Source: CAWDXG01 sp963822115
GTDB taxonomy: Bacteria; Myxococcota_A; Polyangia; Polyangiales; Polyangiaceae
Direction of reading: 5' to 3'
Assembly (NCBI GenBank): GCA_963822115.1
Contig: CAWGGM010000020.1
Coordinates: 1-64,000 of the forward strand
DNA length: 64,000 bases
A model generated the notes under the pieces. It ran no database searches. It worked only from the letters and a program-made list of their open reading frames with translations, and was not told where the DNA came from. The position numbers and the translations under genes were made by a program. Shown piece by piece: positions 1 through 8,610 of this stretch. Positions within the stretch are counted from its first letter, which is position 1. Each line of letters starts with the position of its first letter.

Positions 1-240
1 CACCGATGCAGGGGCGCGAGCGTACTTCCTACGACGTGCCGAAGAAGTACCTCCTCGCCTCGCCCGTGACCAGTGGGTCCAGTGCGGTGAGTGTGACCAC
101 TTCCGACGTATCGACCACCAAACCTGGGGCACTGCGCCAGCGGCGAACCGGAGGCCATAGCGGGGCTGTGGCACACCGATAGGCGATGGTGCGAGAGCTT
201 TGAGTGCCCCGGCGCCACCCACCAGGACGGTGAAAACGGC
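1..240 (+). pseudogene. Cys-rich (zinc-finger-like) protein, C-terminal fragment, frameshifted
   Basis: The reading frame is open from the window edge and gives a short Cys-rich segment (QWVQCGECDHFRRID). It then shifts frame near position 125 and continues as GHCASGEP...GLWHTDRRWCESF. The spacing CxxC ... C ... C suggests a small zinc-binding protein of the type found in phage or conjugative neighbourhoods. The N-terminus lies outside the window. The second frame runs without a stop into the ATG at 295, but a ribosome binding site (GGAGG near 283) marks that ATG as a separate start. Function is not known and the family assignment is inference. Confidence 0.35.
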
Positions 241-294
241 GGAAGGTTAACGGTCAAATTCCCGATCGATTTTCGGCAAAATCTGGAGGCAAAC

Positions 295-950
295 ATGGGC
301 GGCATAGGTAGCGGTCGGCGCTGGCATTACGGCGCGAATGACACCACCGAGGATTATCGGGCCATCGACGTTCGGCGCTGGCAAAGGGACGGGCTGCTGA
401 CACCGGGCAACGCCTTCGGCTGGCAGTGGAGCCGACGGGGCGAAGTGGTGGACATCCATCCAGGCGCGGGCCGAAACGGCCGCGTCGTTCTCAGCTACCG
501 CCACCGGAGCGGCGGCGGAGAGTGGACGGACGAAAGCTACCCCGGTCTATCTGGACTGGACACCCTGCAACCTGGGCGGATCGCGCCCGTGGTTTCTCTG
601 CCCCGGCCGTGGGTTGCGGGCGGCGCGTGGCCCTCCTTTACGGCGGCACCATCTTCGCCTGCCGTCACTGCTACCAACTCGCCTACCCCAGCCAACGGGA
701 AACACATGATGACCGGGCAGCACGACGGGCGGACCGAATCCGGGAAAAGCTGGCATGGGAGCCGGGTATCCTCAACGGCAACGGCTGGAAGCCCAAGGGG
801 ATGCACTGGCGGACCTTCGAACGGCTGACCGCCGAGCATGATGCTTTCGTGCAGATTTCGTTGGCGGGGATGGTTCAGCGGTTGCGGTCTGAAGCTGGTA
901 GAGGACACCGCACAATCTCAGGGTCGCAACTTTGGGGGCATCCACACTAG
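295..950 (+). pseudogene. Conserved protein of the MGGIGSGRRW type, two frameshifts
   Basis: The start at 295 has a GGAGG ribosome binding site 8 bases upstream. The protein opens with MGGIGSGRRW and RAIDVRRWQRDGLL, which I recognise as a conserved proteobacterial protein of unknown function often found near mobile elements. The frame shifts near 540 (then LDWTPCNLGGSRPWFLCP) and again near 617 (then GCGRRVALLYGG, a CRHCYQLAY zinc-type motif, and KGMHWRTFERLTAEHDAF). Together the three frames rebuild one protein of about 200 residues with four or more Cys in CxxC-like pairs. Both shifts sit in short G/C runs, so sequencing error is as likely as decay. The C-terminal end after about 900 looks non-native. 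Confidence 0.55.
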
Positions 951-1092
951 GAAACACCATATACAACGCGCAGATATTCAATGCTTTATGAAACGTTTTT
1001 CGGTAGTCGCCGCCCCACCATCTATTTATAATCAACCACTTAGATCAGTCCAAGCGGTGGTACTCCAAAAAAGTACTCAAACGGGCTGCTCT

Positions 1093-1427
1093 ATGCATTC
1101 ATATACCCGCTATCTGTATCGAAACCGTTGTGGTGTGGGGTGCTTCCGCATCGCCATCCCTGACGACCTGCGCGACGCTGGGGCTGTGCTGAAATCCAGC
1201 GATCCTCGGGTACTCGTGACCGCACACTAGCCGCTGCATTAGCGCACGGGCATGGTCTTGCCGCCAGAGCACAATTCGAACAACAGAGGGAACGCGTGAA
1301 GGGCGGATTCCTCCGCCTCGACATCAAGAAAATCAACGCAGCGGACGGGCAGGGCGAGGGCGAGGTCGAGGTCGAGGGATTGTCGACTGACCCGAACGAT
1401 CCCGAAAACGAGCAGGCTACGTTGTAA
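1093..1427 (+). pseudogene. Tyrosine-type integrase, N-terminal remnant (DUF6538-like)
   Basis: The frame from 1093 gives MHSYTRYLYRNRCGVGCFRI and AIPDDLR, the typical opening of tyrosine recombinases with a DUF6538 N-terminal domain. A shift near 1205 moves into a frame reading GTRDRTLAAALAHGHGLAAR, then an acidic tail ending in TAA at 1425-1427. The core-binding and catalytic domains with the R...HxxR...Y residues are absent, so this cannot be an active recombinase. Together with the excisionase-like fragment at 1591 it suggests the remains of an integrated element in this lower-GC stretch. Confidence 0.5.
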
Positions 1428-1498
1428 CGGCTGCTCAGCGGACTTAAAGGCGCTCTCGCCACGTCAGCAGGGGTCAGCGGGGAGAAAAAGGACGGTGG

Positions 1499-1591
1499 GT
1501 GATGCGCAGGCACGACCGGAACTCGATGCCGACTGCGGGTAGACCACCTGTCGGGCAGCCGGGTTGTCTGGTTGAGGTGAATGACTTCCAT
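1499..1591 (-). pseudogene. Possible helix-turn-helix excisionase, N-terminal fragment
   Basis: On the minus strand an ATG at 1591 has an AAGGAG ribosome binding site about 8 bases upstream and encodes MEVIHLNQT followed by a degraded frame. That opening resembles small HTH excisionase-type proteins (MEVIHLNQTQLAxRW). The helix-turn-helix itself cannot be read in one frame, so this is a fragment at best. Its position beside an integrase remnant fits. The assignment rests on nine residues. Confidence 0.3.
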
Positions 1592-1737
1592 CTTGGTCTC
1601 CTTCCGGACGCGGGGCGCGCCATCTTGACTCAGGAGTCCGATCCAGGTGGCTCTCGAGACCCGGAAATTCCCTCCCAATGTGCTGGCAAGATACCTGCCA
1701 ATCTCCGGGCGGCCCCCTAGGCGGCCAACGCCGCCTT

Positions 1738-2484
1738 TCAGAACATAGCCTTAACGTACCGGTGCCGGACAGCACCGGGCACGACACCGCACCGCGGTGG
1801 TGCCGTCATGCACAAGTTCCGGATATTTGCGTTGGCTGCGACAGGATTGGGCCTGCCATGGACCCGACGGGCGGCTGCGGCCGCCATTCCGTCGGCCCGA
1901 AGGCCGGCAATCGGGCCGTCCATGACCGGACGCTTTCTCGGCAGCCAGACGCTCTGCAGTTCCACGGTCAGGTTGCCGTTGCCGGCCATCGCCTTGGACG
2001 TCACCCGGTAAAGCTGGGTCGGCAACCGTCCATTGTAGGAGCCGGTGTTGCCGAGGTTCTGCCCCGGCGTCGCCGCCGGCGGCAGCTTCTCCAGGAGGTC
2101 TTTGGGCGCGGGTACATTGGTCAGAGCCGTCGCATTGGTGGCGCTGCCGTAAGTCCGTGCGTTGTTCCAATCGCCGGGGGTCTCCCCGTAGGGCGTGGTA
2201 CTGGTGCTCCCGCTGGTGACCACCAGGCACAGCCCGTTGGTGCAGCTGGTATCGAAGCCCACCGGGCTGTGCGTGACGAGATCGGTTTCGCCGTCCCGAA
2301 GCCCGGCCTCGGCCGCCTGAAACGCGAGGTCCCGCTGACGGGTGTTGCCCGCCATCTTCTCTTCCAGGGTGGTGCTGTCCATGGCGACGATGCCGATCAT
2401 GGTCATTACCAGCAGGATCAGGAGACTGATGATCAGTACCGCACCTCGTTGGCGCCTGCGGTTTGAGCGATTGGTTGAGCACAT
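1738..2484 (-). CDS. pilX: PilX-like minor type IV pilin
   Basis: The N-terminus has a short basic leader, then RGAVLIISLLILLVMTMIGI and an acidic residue after the hydrophobic stretch (TTLEEKMAGN). This is the PilX N-terminal pilin signature, including the prepilin-peptidase-type hydrophobic helix. PilX is a minor pilin that helps prime type IV pilus assembly at the inner membrane. The conserved part ends around residue 185 (VTSKAMAGNGNLTVELQS). The last 60 or so residues are basic and low-complexity and look like read-through after a frameshift. The 3' end of a pilW gene lies 12 bases upstream, as in fimT-pilV-pilW-pilX operons. No pilY1 follows. The style is gammaproteobacterial rather than myxobacterial. 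Confidence 0.75.
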   Translation of the reverse strand: MCSTNRSNRRRQRGAVLIISLLILLVMTMIGIVAMDSTTLEEKMAGNTRQRDLAFQAAEAGLRDGETDLVTHSPVGFDTSCTNGLCLVVTSGSTSTTPYGETPGDWNNARTYGSATNATALTNVPAPKDLLEKLPPAATPGQNLGNTGSYNGRLPTQLYRVTSKAMAGNGNLTVELQSVWLPRKRPVMDGPIAGLRADGMAAAAARRVHGRPNPVAANANIRNLCMTAPPRCGVVPGAVRHRYVKAMF

Positions 2485-2496
2485 GGGGGAGTCCGC

Positions 2497-2660
2497 CTAG
2501 TTGGCCCGGTTGCGCAGCGTCACCGTGTCGCCGAAGGTCCGGTACAGACGCCGGTCGCCGGCATTGTAGTTACTGCCGTCGAACGTCACCGTCTATCTGC
2601 TGGGCGCAAGATAGTCGTCGGTGGTGGACAGCAGCAGGTTGACCCGCGCGCTCACCACAT
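2497..2660 (-). pseudogene. pilW: PilW-like pilus assembly protein, C-terminal fragment
   Basis: Minus-strand translation up to the stop at 2497-2499 reads VSARVNLLLSTTDDYLAPSR, an in-frame TAG at 2593-2595, then TVTFDGSNYNAGDRRLYRTF and GDTVTLRNRAN. RVNLL, the DRRL(Y/R)R element and the ending TxxLRNR are the usual C-terminus of PilW. Only about 53 residues remain. Upstream of about 2655 the frame is lost and unrelated myxobacterial-type sequence begins, so this gene is cut at a junction. The TAG may be a point error for CAG. Confidence 0.6.
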
Positions 2661-3920
2661 CCCGGTCTCGTAGTACTGCGGGACGAAGTCTTCGAGGCCT
2701 TCAATGAAGGTCTTGGCGCCGGCGAACTTGCCGGCGAGGTCGCGGACCATGAAGACCTCGAAGCCGACGGGGGTGAGATTGGCGTTGTCGGCCTCGAGAC
2801 AAGCGGGGTTCGCACGCGCGTCGGCAAGGCTGGCGTGCGTATCCGGCGCGCGGCCGGGCCAGTTCGCCTTGATGAACACGTCGGCCGGCTCGGAGCTGGC
2901 GAGCTGGCGGAGCAGCCAGTTGATGCGCGCCGACGCGCGCTTCTTGTCCTTGGGCGCGTGCAGCGACATCGAGCAGGTGATGGTGCGGCGGCCGAGGTGC
3001 GCCGCGACCAGCAGCGGCGCGGCGGCGTCCGGGATCTCCAGCGTGGAGGAGAGGCTCTTGCTGGCGATGAGCTCGTCGCAGTCGTCGCGCAGTCGCGCGG
3101 CCTGGTCGCCCGATGTGCGCGCGGGAGAGCTTGAGGCGCACTTCGCGGCCGAGCTTGCGGGCCATGATGAGCGAGAGGTCGCGCTCTTCCTGGTGCCAGC
3201 TGGCGACGGATTCCTCGACCTCGGGCATGTCGCGGCGCAGCGGCGCGTCGCTCTGCACCTTGGTGACGAGATCCTTCCAGCTCGGAGTTCATGCGGTCGA
3301 ACTGGCTGACGCCCGCGCTGTCGTGGCGGAAGTGGCGCACGACCTCGCGCAGGATGTAGCGCTGGTCGGGCGACGTCGAAGCTCGTCGTCGTGCAGGAGC
3401 AGCATGGCCTGCGTGAGCACGTGCATCCAGGACCAGTGGTAGACGCCGAGCCCCTTGGTCAGCGCCCTGGGCAGCTGCACCGGGTGGTGCTCGGGCAGCG
3501 CGGTGAACTGGTTCGAGAGCGTGATGACGGCGTCGATGCCGTTCAGGCGCGCGAGCTGCACGTAGGCCTCGAGCTGCTCCCTGTCGATCTCGGCCTTGCC
3601 GATCTTGGCCTCGAGGATGCGCGCGCCAGGTCTTCTTGCCGGTATTGACGACGATGAGACCGTCGGGGCGGTGCTTCACGTCGGTCGGCACATCGCGGAA
3701 CACCACCTCCGTGAAGCAGCGCACCTTCGCGCGCGCCCCGAGCCTGACGCCCAACGCCGCCCAGCATCGCCCCCGCGAAGTCGTCCACCGCCGAGAGCGT
3801 CGCCAGGAACACCGAAGCCGCCCGCCGCTCCTTGTTCTTGTCCGCGAGCACGGGTATCAGCCGCGCCTCTTCACCACTCGCCACGTAGTCCGGAACGTCA
3901 GGGACAACACTGCTCGGCAT
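2652..3920 (-). CDS. Putative PD-(D/E)XK-like protein, frameshifted in several places
   Basis: The start at 3920 has GGAGGG five bases upstream. The protein can be rebuilt across at least five frame changes into about 420 residues. The order is PDYVASGEEARLIPVLADKN, VFLATLSAVDDFAGAML, then PDGLIVVNTGKKTWRA followed by an EAKIG-like segment, then ARLNGIDAVITLSNQFTALP. The D ... E-x-K arrangement around the PDGL and EAKI segments suggests a PD-(D/E)XK nuclease fold (inference). The C-terminal part (KRASARINWLLRQL, VGFEVFMVRDLAGKFAGAKT) is well conserved in style but not recognised. It ends exactly at the junction near 2652. The first 23 codons and the leader lie in repeat E, shared with the gene at 8455. 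Confidence 0.5.
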
Positions 3921-4010
3921 GGGAACCCTCCAGCGTCACAGGGTACGGCCAGCACCGAGCTCTATGGAAGCACTTCCCGGATACAGCTGACCGGCATCAA
4001 CCCTCGGCTG
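3851..4010 (-). repeat. Repeat E copy 1: duplicated leader, RBS and first codons
   Basis: About 97 bases (3851-3947) match 8449-8545 at roughly four bases in five. Weaker similarity continues upstream of both genes to about 4010 and 8610. The matched block holds the ribosome binding site (CTGGAGGGTTCCC), the ATG and about 23 codons giving M-S-S-V-PDVPDYV-G-EAR in both. The two downstream proteins are otherwise unrelated. Confidence 0.7.
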
Positions 4011-4191
4011 GCTCCGGCGTCGTCTGCGGATGTTCCACATGGGGCAGCGGCGCGGAGGGGGTAACCGCGCGGAATCGTGCGGGTCGGGGCAGAGGTATTC
4101 CAGGTTTCTGGATGAGGCTCCCGTGCTCCCTCTCCGCGAGCGAACGCGATGAGCTGTTTTCACCTCGGCACTGCCCAGCTATGATGTGGCG

Positions 4192-5440
4192 ATGAGGAGG
4201 ATGGGGCTTGCCGTCTGCTTCCTGGCGTGCGCGACGACGTCGTGCGTCGTGACCGTCAGCTCCGACCAGCAGGATGGCGGAGCTGGGACGGCAAACACGC
4301 AGAACAAGGTCTGCCCGGCAGAGTACCTCTCCGAGGCCAAGCGCAAGCAGATCTACCAGAAGGCGTCGGACAACCTGGCTTCCGCCGGGCAACCAGTGGA
4401 TGCGACGGTGTGGTCCGATGCGGCCCGCTTCGAGGCGTACATCAAGGAGGTTTACAAGGTCGCCGGATGCACGCCTCCGTCGGATCCGAACCCGCAGGCT
4501 CTCAGCGGTAGTGGCCAGAAGACGTACTTCTGCGGCCCGGGTCACGGAGTCGCGGGACTGAAGCACCCGCCGGTCAGTGATTGTCTGAACAAGCTCTGCG
4601 AGATGCACGACGCTTGCTACGCGATGTGCTCGCAGGACGTGTCCAGTTGCGACTGGGCCACCAACACCGATCCCTGCGACAAGCCATTCCTCGCCCAGGC
4701 CGAGGCCTGCCCGGCCCAAGCGGGCACGATCCTGGCGAGTGGCGCAGTCAAGTTCCTGGCCAACGCCCTTGAGGTCGGTGGTTCCCTATTCTCGTGCGGC
4801 AACACGACATGTCCGCACTTTGGGGAGCTAGGAACCGGGGTATGCTCGAAGGACCCGGCCGGGCAGGACTGCAAGAACTGCCTGATGTACACCGACCGGG
4901 CGAGCATGTGCCTCGATCGCGCTTGCGGTGGGTCGCTCTCGAAGCCCATCTGCTATGCGGCGAATTGTCCGCAGGTCTCGGAGTGCTACGGCGGCTACGG
5001 CAAGGGTGCGCCGGGCTTCAAACCGCCGGACCCGGTCGCTAATCCGGACAGCGTGACCTGGACGCTGTACGTGGACCAGGGGCAGCTCCCAGGGCAGAAG
5101 CCCGATGGCAACGACTGGGACATCAACCTTCTCGGGTGGGACCCGCCCGATCCCGTACGTGCAGGTGACGGTGGGGGGCAACACGAAGGCAACGACCACC
5201 GTCCAGGACACCGTCGACCCGGTGTGGAACGACGGCGTACTCACCGGTCTGACCGCGGCAGACCTCCGCGCAGGGATCGACTTCAAGGTCTGGGACGCGG
5301 ACTTCGCTGACGACGACTTCGTCGGCACGTGCCACTACCAGATGAGCAACGACACCTTGAGCGTGCCCGGATTGAAGGCCGGCTGCGACGTTGACGGGCT
5401 CGAGCTCGTGTTCCACACAACGCCGGAGCCCGCTCCGTAG
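4192..5440 (+). CDS. Lipoprotein with phospholipase A2-like and C2 domains, one frameshift
   Basis: The start at ATG 4192 (GTG 4186 is also possible) gives a lipoprotein signal, MRRMGLAVCFLACATTSC, with the lipobox Cys near residue 18. Around residues 105-145 the sequence reads YFCGPGHG then NKLCEMHDACYAMC. This has the CGPG calcium loop and the C-x-x-H-D-x-C-Y active-site helix of secreted phospholipase A2, with many further Cys. Near 5140 (GGGTGGG) the frame shifts and a C2-type beta-sandwich follows: IPYVQVTVGGNTKATT, TVDPVWNDG, FKVWDADFADDDFVG. C2 domains bind Ca2+ and membranes. A membrane-anchored or secreted lipase targeted to lipid surfaces is inferred. The shift is probably a sequencing indel because the C2 domain is intact. 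Confidence 0.7.
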
Positions 5441-5489
5441 CACGACGACCCGACCGCATCGCGACGCGCGACCAATGCAATGAAGAGCC

Positions 5490-6227
5490 CTAGCGGTCCA
5501 CCGACTGCTTGTTGATCACCGCATTCGACTTCAAGAACCGGATGAGCACCTGCTCCACTTGATGGCGGAGCATCTCGTCGGTGATCTCGACGTAGGCGGC
5601 GTGCGCCACGATGGGGTACTTGAACCAGAACTTCTCCTCGTGGTCCTTGACGCGGCGGGCGATGTTGCTGGCCTTGCCGACGTACATCGGGCGGTCGCTC
5701 ACGTCGTAGAACACGTACACGCCAGGGCGGCCGGGCCGATCGCTCTTGTCGTGCGGGTCGAAGTCGGTGAGCGGGCCGAGCCCCGCGATGGCGCTCCCTT
5801 CCTGGGCGACCTCGATAACTTCGCTGGGTGCGTCCTCTTTCAGGGCGCGCTCGAGCTTCTGGCGCGTGCTGTCCCTGGGGTTCGGGCTACGGCCGGCTTC
5901 GATGTTGTAGATGGCCGGAACCGACACGCCCGACGCCTCGGCGAGCTCGGGCACGCTCAGCCCGCGTAACTCGCGCGTGCGGCCCAGCCAGCGTCCGAAC
6001 GCCAGACTGGCGTCCGGAGTGTCGTTGCCGTTCTTCTTGCGCGGGCCCGGGCGCACCAGTCCGAGCGTCTTCTCCAGGCGCTGGAGCTGGTCCTCTTTCG
6101 GTCGGGACCGGTCTGCCTCCCAGTTGTGGACTGTGGCCTGGGAGGTCCCGAGCTTGTCCGCGACGGCGGCTTGCGTGAGCCCCTGGTCGATCCTCGCGCG
6201 GCGGATGTGCTTGCCCAGTGATGCCAT
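5490..6227 (-). CDS. XRE-XRE-GIY-YIG fusion protein
   Basis: The 245-residue protein starts at ATG 6227 with GAGGGAG upstream. Residues 1-55 form a Cro/CI-type helix-turn-helix (KHIRRARIDQGLTQAAVADK, TSQATVHNWEADRSRPK). Residues 78-130 form a second one (LGRTRELRGLSVPELAEASG, VSVPAIYNIEAGRSPNP). Residues 165-245 are a GIY-YIG nuclease-like domain (GVYVFYDVSDRPMYVGKASN, IARRVKDHEEKF) with the GVY...YVG core and the following Arg; the late Glu could be in VEQVLIRF. Two DNA-binding domains on one GIY-YIG domain suggest a sequence-specific nuclease or a regulator using a dead nuclease fold. It is the only gene between the PLA2-C2 and HNH genes and ends 50 bases from the convergent PLA2 gene. Confidence 0.8.
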   Translation of the reverse strand: MASLGKHIRRARIDQGLTQAAVADKLGTSQATVHNWEADRSRPKEDQLQRLEKTLGLVRPGPRKKNGNDTPDASLAFGRWLGRTRELRGLSVPELAEASGVSVPAIYNIEAGRSPNPRDSTRQKLERALKEDAPSEVIEVAQEGSAIAGLGPLTDFDPHDKSDRPGRPGVYVFYDVSDRPMYVGKASNIARRVKDHEEKFWFKYPIVAHAAYVEITDEMLRHQVEQVLIRFLKSNAVINKQSVDR

Positions 6228-6308
6228 GCGTACTCCCTCGCCCCCAAGCGGCGATGCCTGTCCGCCTCCTCACAAGATGGGGCTGCGCGAGCGTAACATT
6301 TCGGCGAG

Positions 6309-7250
6309 TCAGCCGAGGAAAACTTCCCCCCGATGCCACTCCAACGCCCGCCCATCCGGCACCATCGCCGCATCCCCGGGCAGCGCGATCTCCTTCCCGT
6401 GCAGCGCGTAGTACGACCGCCCGTTCTCGAAATCCTCGCGTAGCCGGCGGCCGACGACGAAGCGGTGCTGTTCGTCGATGGTGACGTAGCCGCGGTCGAA
6501 GAGGCGGTGGAGATCGCTGCGGAGGGAGAGGCCGTTTTCGATGCGGTGGGCGCCGCCTTCGGCGTAGGGCTTGATGTGCGCGGCTTCGAGGACGGGGAGC
6601 GAGTGCTCGCGCGTGACGGCGCAGGCGCGGCCGTAGGCGTCGAGCACCTGCACGCGGAAGATCCCCTGGCCGAGGCGCGGCGTGTGCAGGACCGGCGCGC
6701 CGTAGCGCTCGGCGGCGGGCGGCACGCTCTCGCGCAGCGCGGGCCGCTGCGCTCCCGCGGCGCGCGCGAGACACTCGCGCCACACGCGCTCGCCTTCGCC
6801 CTTCGACAGGTCGTAGCGCGAGCCCGTCTGCGTGCGCGGCTTCCAGTCGCGCGGCGCGGCGACCCAGTCGTCCTGCGCGAAGAACACGGACTCGGCGACG
6901 AGGCAGCAGCCGATGCGCCCGCCCGCGTCGGCCTGGATGCGCGCGCGCTTCTGGATGCCGGACAGCCTGCCGCGGAGCTCGCGCAGATCGCCCACGCCGT
7001 TCGCCTCGCCGAACGTGTCCCACGCCAGCCAGTCGGGCAGGATGGTGAACCCCGCGAAGTACCCGAACCCCGCCACCGCGTTCGCCGGCGCCTTCAGCTT
7101 GAAGAAGAACGGCGTCCCCGCCTCGAGCCGGAACGCCCGCGCCGAAGGCCGCCAGAAGTTCGCATCCTTCGGGCCCGGAGTGCGGCGGAGCTGGGCGTAC
7201 CAGCCGGGATCGGTGACGGCGATGTAGCCGAGGCTTGTCGCCAGCCTCAC
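6309..7250 (-). CDS. HNH endonuclease
   Basis: The protein has about 313 residues. The C-terminal part carries a clear HNH motif: LEAAHIKPYAEGGAHRIENG then LSLRSDLHRLFDRGYVTID, with the HIxPY, H, N and H positions present. The N-terminal 200 residues (IAVTDPGWYAQLRR, FFFKLKAPANAVAGFGYFAG) match the long conserved N-terminus of a bacterial HNH family, likely DNA recognition. The start is GTG at 7250, which overlaps the TGA of the upstream FGE-like gene by 4 bases (GTGA), so the two genes look translationally coupled. Restriction-like or defence activity is inferred from the family; there is no methylase nearby. Confidence 0.8.
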   Translation of the reverse strand: MRLATSLGYIAVTDPGWYAQLRRTPGPKDANFWRPSARAFRLEAGTPFFFKLKAPANAVAGFGYFAGFTILPDWLAWDTFGEANGVGDLRELRGRLSGIQKRARIQADAGGRIGCCLVAESVFFAQDDWVAAPRDWKPRTQTGSRYDLSKGEGERVWRECLARAAGAQRPALRESVPPAAERYGAPVLHTPRLGQGIFRVQVLDAYGRACAVTREHSLPVLEAAHIKPYAEGGAHRIENGLSLRSDLHRLFDRGYVTIDEQHRFVVGRRLREDFENGRSYYALHGKEIALPGDAAMVPDGRALEWHRGEVFLG

Positions 7251-8455
7251 GGGACGGTTCCGTTGCACTTCATCTGGCACTGGCCCATGTAGCGCCAGCC
7301 CGTCTCGTTGTTGCACTTGGTGAGGCAGTCGTTGCCTTTCGGGAGGATCGGCGGGGGACAGTCGAACACGCAGGCGTTGCCCTCCAGCCTTTCTCCAAGG
7401 CCGCCGATCTTGCAGGGGTTGTGGATTTCGTTGTCCCCCGGACAGGTGCAGCCGGTCCGCAGCACCGTTGGCTTCGCGCCGCCAGGGCACCGGAAGCGGA
7501 CGATGCGGTGGCCGTCGGACTTGGGCACGGCGGGTTTGGACAGTCTGGCGGAACGCTTCCGGGCCACGCCGGCAGCAGCACAGCGGAACCCGGTGCTCAC
7601 GTGTCCGGCGTTGGCCGCGAACTTCAGCCGCGCGGTGGCCCGGCTCCTGTCGGGCGCGAAATCCCACGAGCCGCCGCGCAGCACACCGTACCCGCCTCGC
7701 GCCGGCACCATGGGGTCCTTGGTCGCGGTGCTCTTGTAGGCCGTGGGGTCATAGCCGTCGGCAACCCATTCCCAGACGTTTCCGGCCATGTCGAACGCAC
7801 CGCTGGCCGCCTTGCCTGCGGGATAGGACGCGACCGGCTCGGTTCCCGCCTTGCCCGCCGGGGCGCGCTTGCAGCCCGCGACGACGGCGTGGTCGCAGCC
7901 TGGTTTCTCGTTGCCCCAGGGGTACTTGCGCGCGTCCTTCCCGCGCGCGGCGTATTCCCATTCGGCTTCCGTCGGCAGTCGCTTTCCAACGAACTCGCAG
8001 TAGTCCGCAGCCTGGTCGCGGTCGACACAGTTGACCGGGTGCGAGCCACGGTCAGGCTGCGTCCAATTGCACATCGATGCGAACTTGGCGACTTCTGCTG
8101 CCGAGATGTCGGGTCGGTGCACGCTGGGAGCGCTGCACTTTCCCGCGTTCACGCACTTTCGATAGGCATCGACGGTGACCTCGGTCTCGTCGATCAGGAA
8201 GGCTTTGGATATCGTGACCCTGTGAGCGGGCCTCTCCGCCTTGCTCCCGTCGTCGTCTCCCATGGTGAATGTCCCGGCGGCTACCAGCAGCATGCCGGGC
8301 CTGCTCGGAGCCGGGGCCGCGGCGCTCTTTGCTGGCTTCGGGATCGACGCTGCCGTCGCGGACGAGGAGGCCGCGGGTGCTGCATGCGCCTTCTTCTTGT
8401 GGCAGCCGGGAAGCAGCATGAGAGCGATCGCCCCCAGCGTCGCGAACACCGGCAT
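7247..8455 (-). CDS. FGE/sulfatase-modifying-factor-like lipoprotein with Cys-rich tail
   Basis: The ATG at 8455 gives a lipoprotein signal, MPVFATLGAIALMLLPGC. The frame also extends upstream to 8518 through the repeat E codons, but the lipobox favours 8455. After an Ala/Pro linker the FGE-sulfatase fold follows: GMLLVAAGTFTMGDDD, HPVNCVDRDQAADYCEFVGK, RLPTEAEWEYAARG, AFDMAGNVWEWVADGY, GVLRGGSWDF, TGFRCAA. The proposed job, as in this family, is a periplasmic enzyme-like or structural domain; true formylglycine generation is not shown. A tail of about 95 residues adds at least eight Cys (CTCPGDNEIHNPC, CVFDCPPP, CLTKC). It overlaps the HNH gene by GTGA. Confidence 0.8.
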   Translation of the reverse strand: MPVFATLGAIALMLLPGCHKKKAHAAPAASSSATAASIPKPAKSAAAPAPSRPGMLLVAAGTFTMGDDDGSKAERPAHRVTISKAFLIDETEVTVDAYRKCVNAGKCSAPSVHRPDISAAEVAKFASMCNWTQPDRGSHPVNCVDRDQAADYCEFVGKRLPTEAEWEYAARGKDARKYPWGNEKPGCDHAVVAGCKRAPAGKAGTEPVASYPAGKAASGAFDMAGNVWEWVADGYDPTAYKSTATKDPMVPARGGYGVLRGGSWDFAPDRSRATARLKFAANAGHVSTGFRCAAAGVARKRSARLSKPAVPKSDGHRIVRFRCPGGAKPTVLRTGCTCPGDNEIHNPCKIGGLGERLEGNACVFDCPPPILPKGNDCLTKCNNETGWRYMGQCQMKCNGTVP

Positions 8456-8610
8456 CCGCCGCGCCTCTCCACCTCCCGTCACGTAGTCCGGCACATCGGG
8501 GACAGCACTGCTCGCCATGGGAACCCTCCAGCGTCGCAGGGTACCGCCGTTGCGGGGCGATGCGGAAGCGATTCGCGGATTTCTTGACCCCTATCAGCCC
8601 TCAGGAGGGT
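8449..8610 (-). repeat. Repeat E copy 2
   Basis: This copy matches 3851-4010 and carries the same RBS, ATG (8518) and PDVPDYV codons, but here they sit in front of a lipoprotein signal that has its own start at 8455. The repeat could therefore be a regulatory leader rather than a protein domain. Confidence 0.65.

Noticed and set aside
1091..1678. Long minus-strand open frame after MEVIHLNQT as a full gene
   Set aside because: Beyond the first nine residues the translation is low-complexity and overlaps the integrase remnant on the other strand; only the start looks real.
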